DNA of 64,000 nucleotides from positions 62,001 through 126,000 of the forward strand of contig QXCR01000016.1 of assembly GCA_004380135.1 (NCBI GenBank), in the 5' to 3' direction. This DNA comes from Stemphylium vesicarium. Its lineage: Eukaryota > Ascomycota > Dothideomycetes > Pleosporales > Pleosporaceae. Shown one piece after another: positions 10,087 to 21,972 of this stretch (its first letter is position 1; each line of letters begins with the position of its first letter). The position numbers were made by a program, and so were the translations under genes. The notes beneath the pieces are model-generated. The model was given only the letters and a program-made list of their open reading frames with translations. It was not told the DNA's origin and did not search any database.

Positions 10087-13053
10087 TTACCTCTTCCTGA
10101 CGCAGAAGAAGAGACCAGTGCGACCAAGGAACCACAAACATCCAGTGAAACGGATGATGGCAAGTGCTGCAGTAGACCACAGGAGAGCCTGGAAGAAATG
10201 CGCGGTTCGGGTTGAGGCGGTTGACTGTGCTTAGATTAATGGAATTCCAATGGAAACAGGCTGAATATTGACTTACAGAGAAACCGAAGCGATCGAAGTT
10301 GTCTTGGGTAATGACGACCGCGAGAAGACCGTTGGAACCAATCCAAGCTGTGCAGAGATGGGTACGGAAAGACTTGTAGGAGTCCTCAAGTGTCTTTTCG
10401 TCGCCCTCAACGGGGGGGATGTAGGGCGCAAGAGCACGCTTGACAGTAGCCTCAAACTGGCTGTCAATGTCGGCCTGGGGTAGATCAGGTTCTTCGATGA
10501 CGTTATGTTTTCCGTCTGATCCCTTCTCTGTCTTAGCCGAAGGAAGCGCATCCACCTTGTCGGAACCCTTGGTACCCCAAGAAACATCGTGCCAGTTGGA
10601 GAAGGCGTAGACGTTGAGAATGTTGATGTAGGACGACATGATCAACAGATATTGCGGGAACGATGTGAACATGTGCCACGGGTCCATGTACAAGAAGGAA
10701 GCGACATAGTAGAGACCGAAAGTAGCGGCAAGGGCGATGATAATGATACCGACACCATCTGACGAGAAGAACGACTCGGCAAAGGCTCCTGGTGACGAGG
10801 TATCAAGCTTTTCCCCGCTAGGATTCGTGAAAGCCTGAACAACGAGGTAGATGGACAGGATGACAATGTACAGCTGGATAAGACCGAAAACGCAGAATGA
10901 GACCAGGTAAGACCATTTGGAACCCTTCGGACGGTTACCGAAGGCCAGAATGAACTGCAGGATCAGGAAAGCGAGGTAGATGTACGTGACGATGGTGTTG
11001 AAGATGGGAGTAACGTCGTTTCCAAATGGCCAGGCGTCTCTGCTGTCAGTCTTGGTACCGACAAGACTCATGATGATGATAGTCGTGAGCCAGAAAGAAG
11101 CCAGGGCGAACCAGGTGAGAATGGTCTGGAAGATGTTGTACAGCATTTGGATGTGCAAGAAGAACATGCGCACGATGTTGTGGCCACTCTTGTACATGCG
11201 GCCGAAATGCAGGAGGGAGTAGATACCGGCAGCGAAAGAACCGTTGAGCCAACGACGACGTTGGCCGATCAGCTCAGCAGCACCTTCGGGTACATCCGTC
11301 TCTCCCTTGGAGGCCTTGATGTACGTGAGATGCCACTTGGATCCAGCCTTGGCGACAAGTTCGAAACACAGAATACGATCTTCGGCCAAGAACATGTTCT
11401 TCTTGAAAATGTTCATGCCCTCGATACCCTTCTTACCAAGGATCTTGGCAAGAGTGTGATCACCGTGGAAGTATTGTTCGAGGGGTCGACCCATGATGGC
11501 GCGGTATCGGTATGCTGAGAAAGCACCAGGCAACACAGAGACATAACCGAAGGAGGACTCCAGCGGCTTGTCGAGAATGTTACTGATCTTGTACTCGAAG
11601 TTCTGGGCGGCTACAAGCGGATTGAGGAGGTTCTTCCAGCCCTGCGCAAAGTCAGTGTATTTGTCTAGCATGCACTTCGTACCCGCAACGTACCTTTCCT
11701 AACATAGCGTGGATCTCTCCACAAGCACCACCGAGATCTTTGTCGTTGTAGAAACCTTCCCAGAGGGCGAGCAGTGACTTGGGGCCAGGCTTGGTACCAG
11801 CGTCGAGCAGAATGCAGACTTCGGGGTTAAGAATGCGGCCAATGGCAGTGAAGAGCCATCTGTGCGAGTTGATCTTCTTGGTGTTCTTCTGCTTCAAGCA
11901 GAAAATCATCTGCACAGGGGGGAGGGTGCTGGCGCTGTCGTCGTGCGGGCGGATGAGTTGCTGGTTGGGCGTGACGGAAAGTTGTGTGGTGTACTCGAAC
12001 TGCGCATTGTTAGCGGGAATTGGTGATTGTGTTAAATGTGATGATACTGACAATGTGAGCAACAGTCTCATTTCCGTCGATATCCTTTTTCATGACACCA
12101 TCTTGGTAGATACCGACAGTGGCGAGCAGATCGAGAGTGCCCTTGTCGCAAGGGTCGATACCGTCGAAAACAAGGCATACGACAATCTTCTGCCAAGCTG
12201 GACCGCCCTTGTTCCAGAACTCGGACTTCTTGAGGTTGACAATGTCGCGGATGTTTTGCATGACACCGTGCAGGGTGCGGGCAGTCAGAACCTTGTCTTC
12301 GTTGTAGTAGGTAATGGCGATGAGCAGCTCAGTGTGGCGGTTGTACATGGCCGGGCGCAGATTGTAACCGTTCTTGAGGGTGAAGTCGTTGGGGTCGCAC
12401 GTCGCAGCAGTGTCTGGCAGCTGTCAGAAGGGAATCCAGGGGTCGACATGATGTCAAAACTTACATCGCATGTGGGTGAACTCCTCGCTACCGCTCTCGA
12501 GATCGTTGCGGTACTTGGCCTGGATGGCGTTTTGGATAGCCGAAGGCACAGGGTAGTCGGCACTGAGGACTGAGCCCTGCACAAGCTTGACCTTACGGGT
12601 CATACCGCGCTTGAGGCCACCAGCGGCGCCGCCGCCAGGTTGCTGTCGCTGCCTCCATGCCTCCGTAGAGCTGGTCTCACTCCTCTGGTACGGTGAAGGC
12701 GCCCGTTGGCCGGCACCAAAGTCGCCGCCAGCGTCGTAACCGCCAGTTGCAGAGTAGACGGAGCCCTCGGTCTGGGCCTGGCCGGGGTATTGAGTTGGCC
12801 TGTCGGTAGCATACGACTCTGTCAAGCTGTAGGTCGAGTGTGGGCGGACTTCAGGGTTGCCGTAAAAAGGGTCCGGATTGGCGCCGGTGGGGTTCTCGTG
12901 CAGCAGCGAGCGGCCAACTTCATCTTCATCTTGGGTGCGGTCATACTACAGGTTGTGTTAGTGTACGGGTGCGTCTTCTCGCAGTCATCAGGGGCCTCGT
13001 ACGCCGGTATTGGGGTCCCCAAGGTTGTAACCTTGGTTGTTGTTGTAGGCCAT
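10087..13053 (-). CDS. chsB: Class III chitin synthase
   Basis: Complement(join(10087..10224, 10277..11641, 11694..11999, 12052..12413, 12465..12945, 13003..13053)), 900 aa. Five introns of 51-57 bp all agree in phase. The N-terminus (MAYNNNQGYNLGDPNTG) is short and Gln/Gly-rich. The chitin synthase N-terminal domain starts at RGMTRKVKLVQGSVLSADYP. The catalytic region has CLKQKNTKKINSHRW, ILLDAGTKPGPKSL, AEDRILCFELVAKAGSKWH and the signature QRRRWLNGSF. The C-terminal third has several membrane helices (for example MLYNIFQTILTWFALASFWL) and ends in FLGRTGLFFCVRKR. The overall sequence follows filamentous class III enzymes (Aspergillus chsB, Neurospora chs-1), which polymerise GlcNAc from UDP-GlcNAc at the plasma membrane of hyphal tips. 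No myosin domain is present, so it is not class V/VII. Confidence 0.95.
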
Positions 13054-14852
13054 GACGTGCTGCAGTCCACGGGCAGGCCCTGCAGATGGCTAGGTTGAGG
13101 GGAATATGGGGTGGTGATGTAAAGAGAAGGAATGGAGAAAAAAAGAGCAGTGAGCGCACAACTGGCGGTGTCGCTTGATAAAGGCAGATGGAAGTCTGGG
13201 GCGCTGAAGGGCTGAGAAAGGTGCTGAAGGGAGGCGCTATACCCCTTGAAGCGGGAGATGGGGGGAAGACTGCGCTAGGAAAACGGCCGCGCTGAAACAC
13301 GCGTAGACCACGGCGAGGAAGGATAATTGGTTGTGCTCGCGTTTCGGAATCCTGGTGGACGCTCCGTTGACAGCAGTGTATTCGTGCGATGGGCGCCTTG
13401 AGGACTGGCGATGACTTCTACTTGAAGAACTCCAAGAGCAAAAACCTGCTGGCGGGCGGCCACACGACCTTTTGCACATGGAGTGTCTCAGTCGTCTCTC
13501 GACTAGTTGTTGTCGGTGTGGCGCGTGCTGGCCACCGCGCACCTAAAATTAGAGTCGCGGCCTTAATCAGCTCCACGCTTATACCTGCTCAGCCTCACAC
13601 AAAATCTATAGACATCGCTGTTCCCGGGCGGTGGGCGGTAATCTGCCCTAACCCCAGAGGAACATCTGAGATGCGTCTTACACACATTGTGGTGCTTGCG
13701 CTGAAGATGCTTTTGACGTCGTTTGCTGTCTCTCGTGTTTGCGCATGTGGAAGCTCTGCCGGGTCTACTTGCTGCGCGTCTGGTCTTCAAGCCAGGGGTC
13801 GCACGGTACGTCAGCCATCTTTCAAGGTCGTCGCTCCGCAGACCGACCCACTCTTGAGATCTTCACGAATTCTGGAAAGGGTTGCATGCAGCATGCATTG
13901 GTATCGTAGCCCACTGTAACCTAAACTATACGAGTTTCTAGTCGGAACGGCAATTCCTCGTACACATGGCCGCGGGAAACTTTTCCTGGACAAGCATTCT
14001 CGCCACCGTATTCCCATGTTGCATAGGCGCATTACTAGCGACCCATCATCTTAATCGACTACCAGGGACCGGCCGATTGCGACGCAGGAGCAGGGTCCAG
14101 GCCGCCGGTACGCTCTCCTGTCCGTTGCTGCTGTGGGTCAAGAATGTGGGCTTGTTCCTGGACCCTTCACCATCGCTGGACCGACTCTTGCCCACGGCGT
14201 ACCTAGAAAGGTGGACACCGGCCCGTGTACAGCACATTGCTCTTGAGGAGCACCCACCGAAGTTCACCCATTTGCTCTCACCGACTTACTACTGTTCATC
14301 CAGTGCAAAGCACATAGCCTAGGGAATTTCCAGCAGAATTGCATGTTCTGTCGGAATCCCGAATACGGAGAGTAGCTGGGCGCATACCGTAACCTTGCCA
14401 TCGTTCCAATGACGCCGTAGCGCAAGGACCGACTGCTATAGCACCAAGGTAAGGACTGTGAAGGAAGCCAGCGACTGGTGCGTATGCGGATTGTATCTTC
14501 TCGACCCGTGACATCACACCACACGCGATGCGTTCCTTCCATGTCGCGTCAAGCGTGTCGGCGCGGGGAAGAGCGCGCTTCGCACCTTTCGTCATCAGCC
14601 TCTCAACAGAACACGATTTGGGAACCGGCATCCTCACTTGCGTCCAACCATGATCACCTGGTCGCCTTTTCCGTCCTTGACTATTCGCTTACTTGGCTCG
14701 CGTCATCAACTATCCTTGCCCCGCATGTTGTTACTTGTCACACGATCCGACCCTGCAACAATTGAAAGACCACAGAGCTGACAATACGCCGGTCGGGCGC
14801 ATACACAGACTCTCGTAACTACCCCACATCTGCTAAACCGGGACGAGCCGTT
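13054..14852. other. Long upstream region, no gene seen
   Basis: 1.8 kb between divergent genes. It presumably holds the chitin synthase promoter and long 5' leader (C/T-rich 13150-13300 on the minus strand). Plus-strand frames (for example 13389-13919) have no recognisable domain, no splice support and poor composition. Confidence 0.45.
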
Positions 14853-15924
14853 ATGGCCTCAGCCTCAGCCTCAGCCCGACCACTGGTGGATCTTCCAAAG
14901 TCAAAATCCAGGCTGAAGTCGAATGTTGCAGCAGCAGCAGCAGATACCTCAAAGGGAACTTCAGACAAGGTTGCGACACAGGACAATATCAAGCAAGAAC
15001 GGCAAACGCCCGAGAATCCCGACTTCGTTCACCCCGAACATGTAGTGCCACCACCAAGCTACCCAAGCGTGGACAACCTCATCATTGTATGCTGTCACGC
15101 TATCTTTCTTCCCAATGCGGACGCCCCAGACCTTCCACTTCGCAGTCCTTATTACGAACCCAATTGGCTATTGGCACCCTTCCAGAAGTCAGACGCCGCT
15201 GCTGGCAAACCCGGGGAACACGAGACTTTTCTATCACATATCAAAGCGGGCATCGATGCCCTGACTTTAGGAACAGACGCCGAACACCCCCCCTCGAGTA
15301 TACTCGTGTTTAGCGGCGGCGCTACCAAACGTGCAGAGTCTCTCAAAACCGAAGCGCGCTCTTATTATCATGCAGCACTGGCAGCAGAGCTGGCGCAGGG
15401 ACATGTGGGAGGTGGTCGTGCCCTTAGGTATAGCCCCTGAGTGTAGTCCCTTGCGTTACAATGTGCTCACACGTGTCACCAGGTATCACAATCAAGGAAA
15501 TATACTTTTAGAAGAGCAAGCGACGGACTCGTTCCAAAACTTGTTATTTAGTATTCTGCTCTTCAGGAAAGCCACGGGTAAATATCCAAAGCAAATCCGA
15601 GTCATTACCCATGCTTTCAAGGCAAAGCGCTTCCTCAACTTGCATGCACCGACAATACAATGGCCTCGGAACCGCATTCAGATCCAAGGTATCGATCCAA
15701 TCATGACAAAAGATGCGCTGAACAGCACGTTGAAAGGAGAGGAAAAGTCTGGTTATGCAGCGTGGGAAGAGGACCCTATGGGTACTGGTGATCTCCTGGG
15801 CGGGAAGAGGAAACTGCGTGGATGGGATGCTAGCAAAGGAGCCAAATACTTCAAAGATCTGGAACCCAGTGTGAAAGAGCTATTTCAGGGGATTGTCTCT
15901 GACGAGCTGCCATGGATAGAGTAG
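14853..15924 (+). CDS. DUF218 (YdcF-like) domain protein
   Basis: join(14853..15427, 15483..15924), 338 aa, with a 55-bp intron. After a low-complexity Ala/Ser start come VDNLIIVCCHAIFLPN, then PSSILVFSGGATKRAESLKTEA and, in exon 2, QATDSFQNLLFSILLFR and KQIRVITHAFKAKRFLNLHA. This is the Rossmann-like DUF218 layout: an exposed strand plus FSGG, acidic residues and the VITHAFKAKR segment, in place of bacterial YdcF's S-x-x-x-H-x-x-R. The biochemical role in fungi is not established. No transmembrane segment is seen. The gene is convergent with RIB7 (176 bp between stops). Confidence 0.8.
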
Positions 15925-16100
15925 ACTGGTTGAGTCAAGCGAATCAAGACGATCGCAGTTGTCCAGGACGATTATACTTATCCAGAGGTGGATAAAGCAA
16001 GTGCGCATGTGGCAAATTTAGAAGTGTGTCTGCCAGGCTAGGTAGGGATCACCTCCATACGGCTTATAAATTACTACCGAATCACCCTATGCGCATCTCC

Positions 16101-16937
16101 TCACCGGAGCGGTCTGTTCGGGCGTCCACAGAGCACTACATCCTCTCCTAGTGGTATCCATCTGACATCTTTCAATCTAGTGACAGGTAACCGCTGGGAA
16201 CCTCCATCGGGACAGACCTGCACGCCACCTTTGCCAAGCCAGGTCGGAGCGATGGTGACAATGACCGAGTCTACGAGTGTGTATGCAGGGCCTGGGCCAA
16301 GTAGGTCATTTATGACAAAACCGCCGCCCTCAATCATGATGCTTTGGATATTTAGTTCCCCGAGTGCGTCCAAGATCATGTGCCATGAGCTCCTAGTCTC
16401 AGTCGTGTTCAAGGGCCCCAGCACTAGGAATCTCCCGCCTACATTCTCGAGTATAGCCTTGCGAGCTTCCGATGGCTCAGCGCAGGTGATTATATACGGG
16501 GCCTTCCCCTTGCCCTCTTTAGCAAGCTTGAGGACTTTGCTTTCTTCGCTAAACTCCCATCGGCCTTGAGGGTCAACGACGACTGGTCTTGGCTGTCCGA
16601 CAAGACCTTCACCGCCGTAACCACCCACACCTTCAATCCGACAGTTCAAGGACGGATTGTCTGCAATAGCTGTCCCTGTCCCGATCAAGATGGCATCATG
16701 CTTAGAGCGTAGAAAATGTGTCATCGACTTGGACTGCGGTCCAGAAAGCGCTGTTTGTACTCCCGGTGCAATGGCAAGTTGACTGTCGAGGGACGTGGCG
16801 AAGGTCAATGTGACAAAGGGTTTGTTCAAGTGGTTGATGGGGGTGGTTTGAGAAGATTGAGATGACGGTAGATAGCCTCCAAGGTCCTTGCTATCGGAAT
16901 CTGGGAAGTGTAAAGCATCTCGTGTGGGTGCGGCCAT
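16101..16937 (-). CDS. RIB7: RIB7, 2,5-diamino-6-ribosylamino-4(3H)-pyrimidinone 5'-phosphate reductase
   Basis: Single exon, 278 aa from ATG 16937; an in-frame ATG 33 bp upstream (16970) would add 11 residues. The RibD C-terminal reductase domain is recognisable: KPFVTLTFATSLDSQLAI, then SMTHFLRSKHDAILIGTGTA (NADPH-binding core), ADNPSLNCR, QPRPVVVD, ELNIQSIMIEGGGFVI and VDSVIVTIAPTWLG. The enzyme makes the ribitylamino intermediate, the second step of riboflavin synthesis in fungi, in the cytosol. Length matches the family (yeast about 244 aa, with an extra N-terminus here). It is divergent from UBC12. Confidence 0.92.
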   Translation of the reverse strand: MAAPTRDALHFPDSDSKDLGGYLPSSQSSQTTPINHLNKPFVTLTFATSLDSQLAIAPGVQTALSGPQSKSMTHFLRSKHDAILIGTGTAIADNPSLNCRIEGVGGYGGEGLVGQPRPVVVDPQGRWEFSEESKVLKLAKEGKGKAPYIITCAEPSEARKAILENVGGRFLVLGPLNTTETRSSWHMILDALGELNIQSIMIEGGGFVINDLLGPGPAYTLVDSVIVTIAPTWLGKGGVQVCPDGGSQRLPVTRLKDVRWIPLGEDVVLCGRPNRPLR

Positions 16938-17426
16938 GGTGGCTGTGGTTGCAAGTATCCAAGTATCCAAGTGTCGAAGTAGAGATTTGCGAGATACTCG
17001 AGATCTTCCAGATGCTTAGTTGATGATCCACGGTTTCTTGCTGTCAAATCGTAATGATAGTATGCAATCGAACTGAAGGTGATGGCTCGGCGCGGCTGGA
17101 TTGGCTGATGGAAGCAATGGGGTGCTGACTCAGACAGTAAAGAGGCGCAAGGTACCGCGGCGAGTCGACCCCACGTAGGAGCACGGCCACCCGACGATCG
17201 TGGCAGCCTGCCCAACTATTCTTCTTCACTCTCACATATACCTGCGTAGACCTATTTCCTTTGGCGTTTGTGCTTTCATAGGCCTCGCTCCTTTTCCTCA
17301 ACTTGATATTTACTGCGCCCTGTTCGCCACGACCGTCCCGCGCCGCCTCTCCACCGGCTTCCTACGCACTTTGACACGCGACCACACCAGCGGCAATCGC
17401 CAAACACCCTATACAATACCGCCAAG
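16938..17426. promoter_or_regulatory. Shared divergent promoter region (RIB7 / UBC12)
   Basis: 489 bp between start codons. I see no recognisable regulatory element or riboswitch-like structure. Confidence 0.4.
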
Positions 17427-18153
17427 ATGATGAAGATATGGTCCATGGTATGCTTGTGCGCACAGGGACCTCTTATATGTGGGCCTGCAAGTATCGCTTG
17501 GTGCTAACATATATCACAGAAGAAACAGCAACAGCAAGACGAGGCTGCGGCTGCGGCGTCAAGCAAGAAGAAGAAGGTCACTCCCGCCCAACTTCGCACA
17601 CAAAAGGGTACACTATACCCAAGACTCCCCTAATATGACGCGCACAAGCTAACGCGACCAAAGATCTCGAAGAGTTATCCCTCGGCACGACAATGAAGAC
17701 GCATTTCCCCAACCCCGATGACATCCTAAACTTTGAACTTACCATCGACCCTGACGAGGGCATGTACAAGGGTGGTCGCTTCAGGTTCGACTTCAAGATC
17801 AACCAGAACTTCCCACACGACCCGCCAAAGGTCAAGTGCACACAGAAGATCTACCACCCAAACATAGATCTAGAGGGCAATGTCTGTTTGAACATCTTGC
17901 GAGAAGACTGGAAGCCGGTGCTGAACCTGAATGCGGTTGTTGTTGGGCTACAGGTATGTTGCGCTGCAAGTTTACAGTGATCGTAGCTAACGGGCTGTAG
18001 TTCCTTTTCCTCGAACCGAACGCTTCCGACCCGCTGAACAAGGAGGCCGCCGAAGATCTCAAGGCGAACCGAGAAGGCTTCAAGCGCAACGTACGTGCGT
18101 CGCTGGGCGGAGGTACAGTCAAGGGACAGAGCTTCGATCGAGTGCTCAAATGA
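17427..18153 (+). CDS. UBC12: NEDD8-conjugating enzyme UBC12
   Basis: join(17427..17447, 17520..17607, 17664..17953, 18001..18153), 183 aa, the same length as human UBC12. The first exon is only 21 bp (MMKIWSM) and matches the conserved UBC12-specific N-terminus that docks on the NEDD8 E1. A Lys/Ala-rich linker and the UBC fold follow: PDDILNFELTIDPDEGMYKG, HDPPKVKC, the HPN motif at 100-102 and the catalytic Cys at 110 in EGNVCLNILREDWKPVL. It transfers NEDD8 to cullins and so activates SCF-type ubiquitin ligases. Introns are 72, 56 and 47 bp. The upstream ATG at 17427 is chosen because MM-K-I fits the family. Confidence 0.95.
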
Positions 18154-19026
18154 GCACTGTCGCATACCTAGAAATCTATCCAATATGCTGCTCCGCGAGC
18201 CTCCGGTGCTCCTCGACAGAAACGTACAATCACGATACATGAGATGGCATCGGGGGGCCGGCGCACAATAAGAGACATGCGCGTTTGGAAAGGGAAGACT
18301 ATGGATACCTGCATGTGCGCATTTCAGCATCCGCATGCATGGGAGGGCGTATTGTGTACAGGAACTGTGGCTTAGCATACCGTTACATATAGTTCTCCAA
18401 GATTTCCTATCAATCTGATTGAGCATCTGCACACAAACCCTCGTTATCAAAGTTATGTTGAACCAGACCTACAACATATGAGAGCATCATGGTAGCACGA
18501 CCATTGTATTTGTCTGGAGGCATTGCGTCACCGTACAACCCTCGTATTCCGTTAGTTTAGCGATGTGAGATGAGATGGAAGAAGACGACGTGCAAGCAAA
18601 GTGGGCTGCCCAGTGTAGAACAAGACGGACTAGTTCCCAGATGATAAGACTTGGGCATCGGAGCTTGTATTGACCAGTGAGCATCTCTCCCAGCTGCCGG
18701 CCGCCATGCACGTTCCAGTATGACTGTGTTGTGGACCAGCTGCCATCATATGAAGCGCTCTCGGAGACACGCATTCCTCCCCGACGACCCTCCTGCACCC
18801 CTGCTAGCAGCTCCGTAGCGGTCGTGTCCCCGCATCTGATTGGCCAGACACGCGAACGGCCAGGTCTCAATCGTCTGGGGCAGCGATAATCGGCGTGGCC
18901 TGAGCTCCCGGAAATCGAAATTCTAGGTGTGGTCAAGTCGAGCCAGCAAGTTTAAAAGCCCACCATCCCCGCCATACATTCTGACCCCAAGATACCCCTT
19001 CTACACACACACACACAACCTTCACA
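18154..19026. other. Intergenic, ILV5 promoter side
   Basis: 3' flank of UBC12 and promoter of ILV5. A (CA)n run sits directly upstream of the ILV5 ATG (about 19005-19017). No gene is seen. Confidence 0.4.
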
Positions 19027-20407
19027 ATGGCTTCAAGACCTGTTACCCGCGCTCTGCGCCAATCCGCCCGCCAATTGGCTGCTACTCCTGCTCAGAAGAG
19101 GACTTTTGTCTCTGCTCTGAGTGCTGGTGCTAAGAGGGCTGCCCCCAGGGCTGCCGTCACCAGCCAATTCCAGCAAACTCGCGGTGTCAAGACTATTGAC
19201 TTTGCCGGCACCAAGGAGACCGTCTATGGTAAGTTTGGTTGGAAGCATTTGCAATCGAACAATAGCTGACGATAGCACACAGAGCGTGCTGACTGGCCAA
19301 AGGAGAAGCTTCTTGTAAGTTCAGCAATGCCTCAATGGCACTTCCTCGGTCTCACTGAGAGCTTTGCCTGACAATTGGATTAGGAATACTTCAAGAACGA
19401 CACTCTCGCCCTCATCGGCTATGGCTCCCAAGGTCACGGCCAGGGTCTCAACATGCGCGACAACGGCCTGAACGTCATCGTCGGTGTACGGAAGAACGGT
19501 GCTTCATGGAAGGAGGCTATTGAGGATGGCTGGGTTCCCGGCAAGAACCTCTTCGATATTGATGAGGCCATTGGCAAGTCCACCATCGTCATGAACCTTC
19601 TCTCAGATGCCGCCCAGTCCGAGACCTGGCCCGCCATCAAGCCCCAGCTTACCAAGGGCAAGGTAAGAACGAATTCTCTAGGAAGAATTTAACCCAAACT
19701 AACACATTCAGACTCTCTACTTCTCTCACGGTTTCTCTCCCGTCTTCAAGGACCTTACCAAGGTCGAGGTTCCCACCGACATCGACGTCATCCTCGTCGC
19801 CCCTAAGGGCTCCGGCCGCACAGTCCGCACCCTTTTCCGTGAGGGCCGTGGTATCAACTCCTCCATCGCCGTCTTCCAAGACGTCACCGGAAAGGCCAAG
19901 GAGAAGGCCGTCGCCCTCGGTGTTGCCGTCGGTTCCGGATACATGTACGAGACTACTTTCGAGAAGGAGGTCTACTCCGACCTGTACGGCGAGCGCGGTT
20001 GCCTGATGGGCGGAATCCACGGCATGTTCCTCGCTCAATACGAGGTCCTCCGCGAGCGTGGCCACAGCCCATCTGAGGCTTTCAACGAGACCGTTGAGGA
20101 GGCTACCCAATCCCTGTACCCCTTGATCGGTGCCAACGGTATGGACTACATGTACGCCGCCTGCTCCACCACCGCCCGCCGTGGTGCCATCGACTGGAGC
20201 AAGCGCTTCAAGGCTGCCCTCAAGCCCGTCTTTGACGACCTTTACACTTCCGTCGAGAACGGCAGCGAGACCAAGCGCTCGCTCGAGTACAACTCCCAGC
20301 CTGACTACCGTGAGAAGTACAACGAGGAGCTCAAGGAGATTGACGACCTTGAAATTTGGCGCGCCGGAAAGGCCGTCCGCTCTCTCCGCCCCGAGAACGT
20401 CAAGTAA
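19027..20407 (+). CDS. ILV5: Ketol-acid reductoisomerase, mitochondrial (ILV5)
   Basis: join(19027..19228, 19283..19314, 19384..19662, 19712..20407), 402 aa (yeast 395). The Arg/Ser/Ala-rich N-terminus (MASRPVTRALRQSARQLAAT) is a mitochondrial presequence. The NAD(P)-binding domain has DTLALIGYGSQGHGQGLNMR; then STIVMNLLSDAAQSETWP and TLYFSHGFSPVFKD. The catalytic helical domain has GERGCLMGGIHGMFLAQYEV and EEATQSLYPLIGANGMDYMY. The enzyme converts 2-acetolactate and 2-aceto-2-hydroxybutyrate to dihydroxy acids in Ile/Val/Leu synthesis, using NADPH and Mg. Exon 2 is only 32 bp. Codon use is strongly C-ending, as expected for a highly expressed gene. Confidence 0.96.
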
Positions 20408-21972
20408 ATATGCGTCTAATAGAGTTGGTGGAGGGAAAGGGAAATGTGTAGATATGTCATGTCTTGTTACGATTACGGGTCTTACGGCGTCGGTGCGCGC
20501 TTCTTTTGCGATGGCGCGTAAAGGGGTTTTCTTCTCCCCCTTGGAATCCTTACCAAAAGAGACTAGGAAAAGAAGCTTCAGTCTAAAAAGCGAATATGAT
20601 ACCTTTCCATGAGCATAATAGCTGTTTTAAATAGGTGCCTTTGTCTTGTGTAGCATCTGTTCACTGATGTAGTTGCTACGGTGGTACTTCATCTGTTACC
20701 TTGCCAGTCAGAGATTCTTAGTTGCTAGGCCTGTTCGTGGCGATGTTTACCTAGGTAAGGTGGATAAAGGAAGAGTAGTTTGGTTGGGGCTACCTAGGTC
20801 CCTGGTTTTAGCTTGGCATACGGTCGTCGGCAAGGCGGGTGCTGGGCCTCCATCCCCCACACACAATGGCTCACGACAAGCCTTGCACGTTAAGGCCTTG
20901 TACTTCCCATCATTTTCTCTGCCGCTGCTGTCTTTGAATTTGTTGATTGAATCTGACTTGCGCACCTTCGTAGCCGCTTATCTATCCGCTGTTGCACGCA
21001 TTTATGAGCGTGTCGCATTCTCGTCGTGCAGGTAGGTATACGGCACGCGCGAAAGACCACGAGGATCATTGCCGAGGAATTACGATGTAACCTCATAGCC
21101 TAACCGATCGCCGCCTGAAAGCTAACGTGCAGCGTAGGCCAAGGGATTGCTTATCACGACTGCTCTCGGGACGTGGGTGCATCCATTTGGCGGAGGTGAG
21201 CCCAAGCCTGTATCCATTCACTTCTGGTCGCTCCTTTTCGAACTTTGTCCGGGCATATGTTTCAGCATTCGCACTGGCTAAGGGCAATTTGAATTGCTCT
21301 TTTACTGCGAATTGCGTACGCAAACAAAACAGGACGGCGTAGCTTCGTGGAGACCCATACTCCGAAACGACAACACCATGACTTATGTATGCACAAAAAC
21401 GACTAGAGCACGCCAGGAGAATTCTCCCACCATCAATATTGCCTGTTCTGACACGGTCCGCACTGCATTCGGCTAGTGCTACCCCAGACTGTCGGGCATC
21501 GGGTCATTTACCTCCAACCTCATACGCCATACTACCTTTCCAGCCATTCCTGTTTCGCGGCAGTTAGTCTGAGAACCGAGATATTTCCCTGTTGCGGAAT
21601 TTCTCCACGTAGTGAGAGATGAAGGTATGTTGTGTCACCGACGACCCAACTACCAAGAACAATGTTATGGCCGCACCGATGCGTTGGTTCGCAAAGGTTG
21701 CTTTCAGGCCTGATCAGCAGTCATGCCTCACTTCGCAGGACCCGACCATCTTACCGGGTATAAACCCCGCAAAGCCAAGTCTGAGGGACATGGGATATGC
21801 ATTTCCTCTATCGGCTCGACGGTATAATCAACCGGTGGAGTGCTTGGCTTTGCTGTTATATACCTACGTTGAAGCTGTCCATAGCAAAGTAACGAGCATC
21901 AAATCACTCCGACAACTACCTTACGATCTTGGACGCGCGCTATCGTTTTAAAGTACCTAGGTATCTTTCAGC
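20408..21972. other. Intergenic, no gene seen
   Basis: 1.6 kb with the ILV5 3' flank and the promoter of the MFS gene. A TATA-like GGGTATAAACC lies near 21760, about 210 bp before the MFS start. Short frames here show no domain or splice support. Confidence 0.4.

Noticed and set aside
13389..13919. 176-aa plus-strand frame upstream of chitin synthase
   Set aside because: No domain, no leader or splice support, composition like noncoding DNA.
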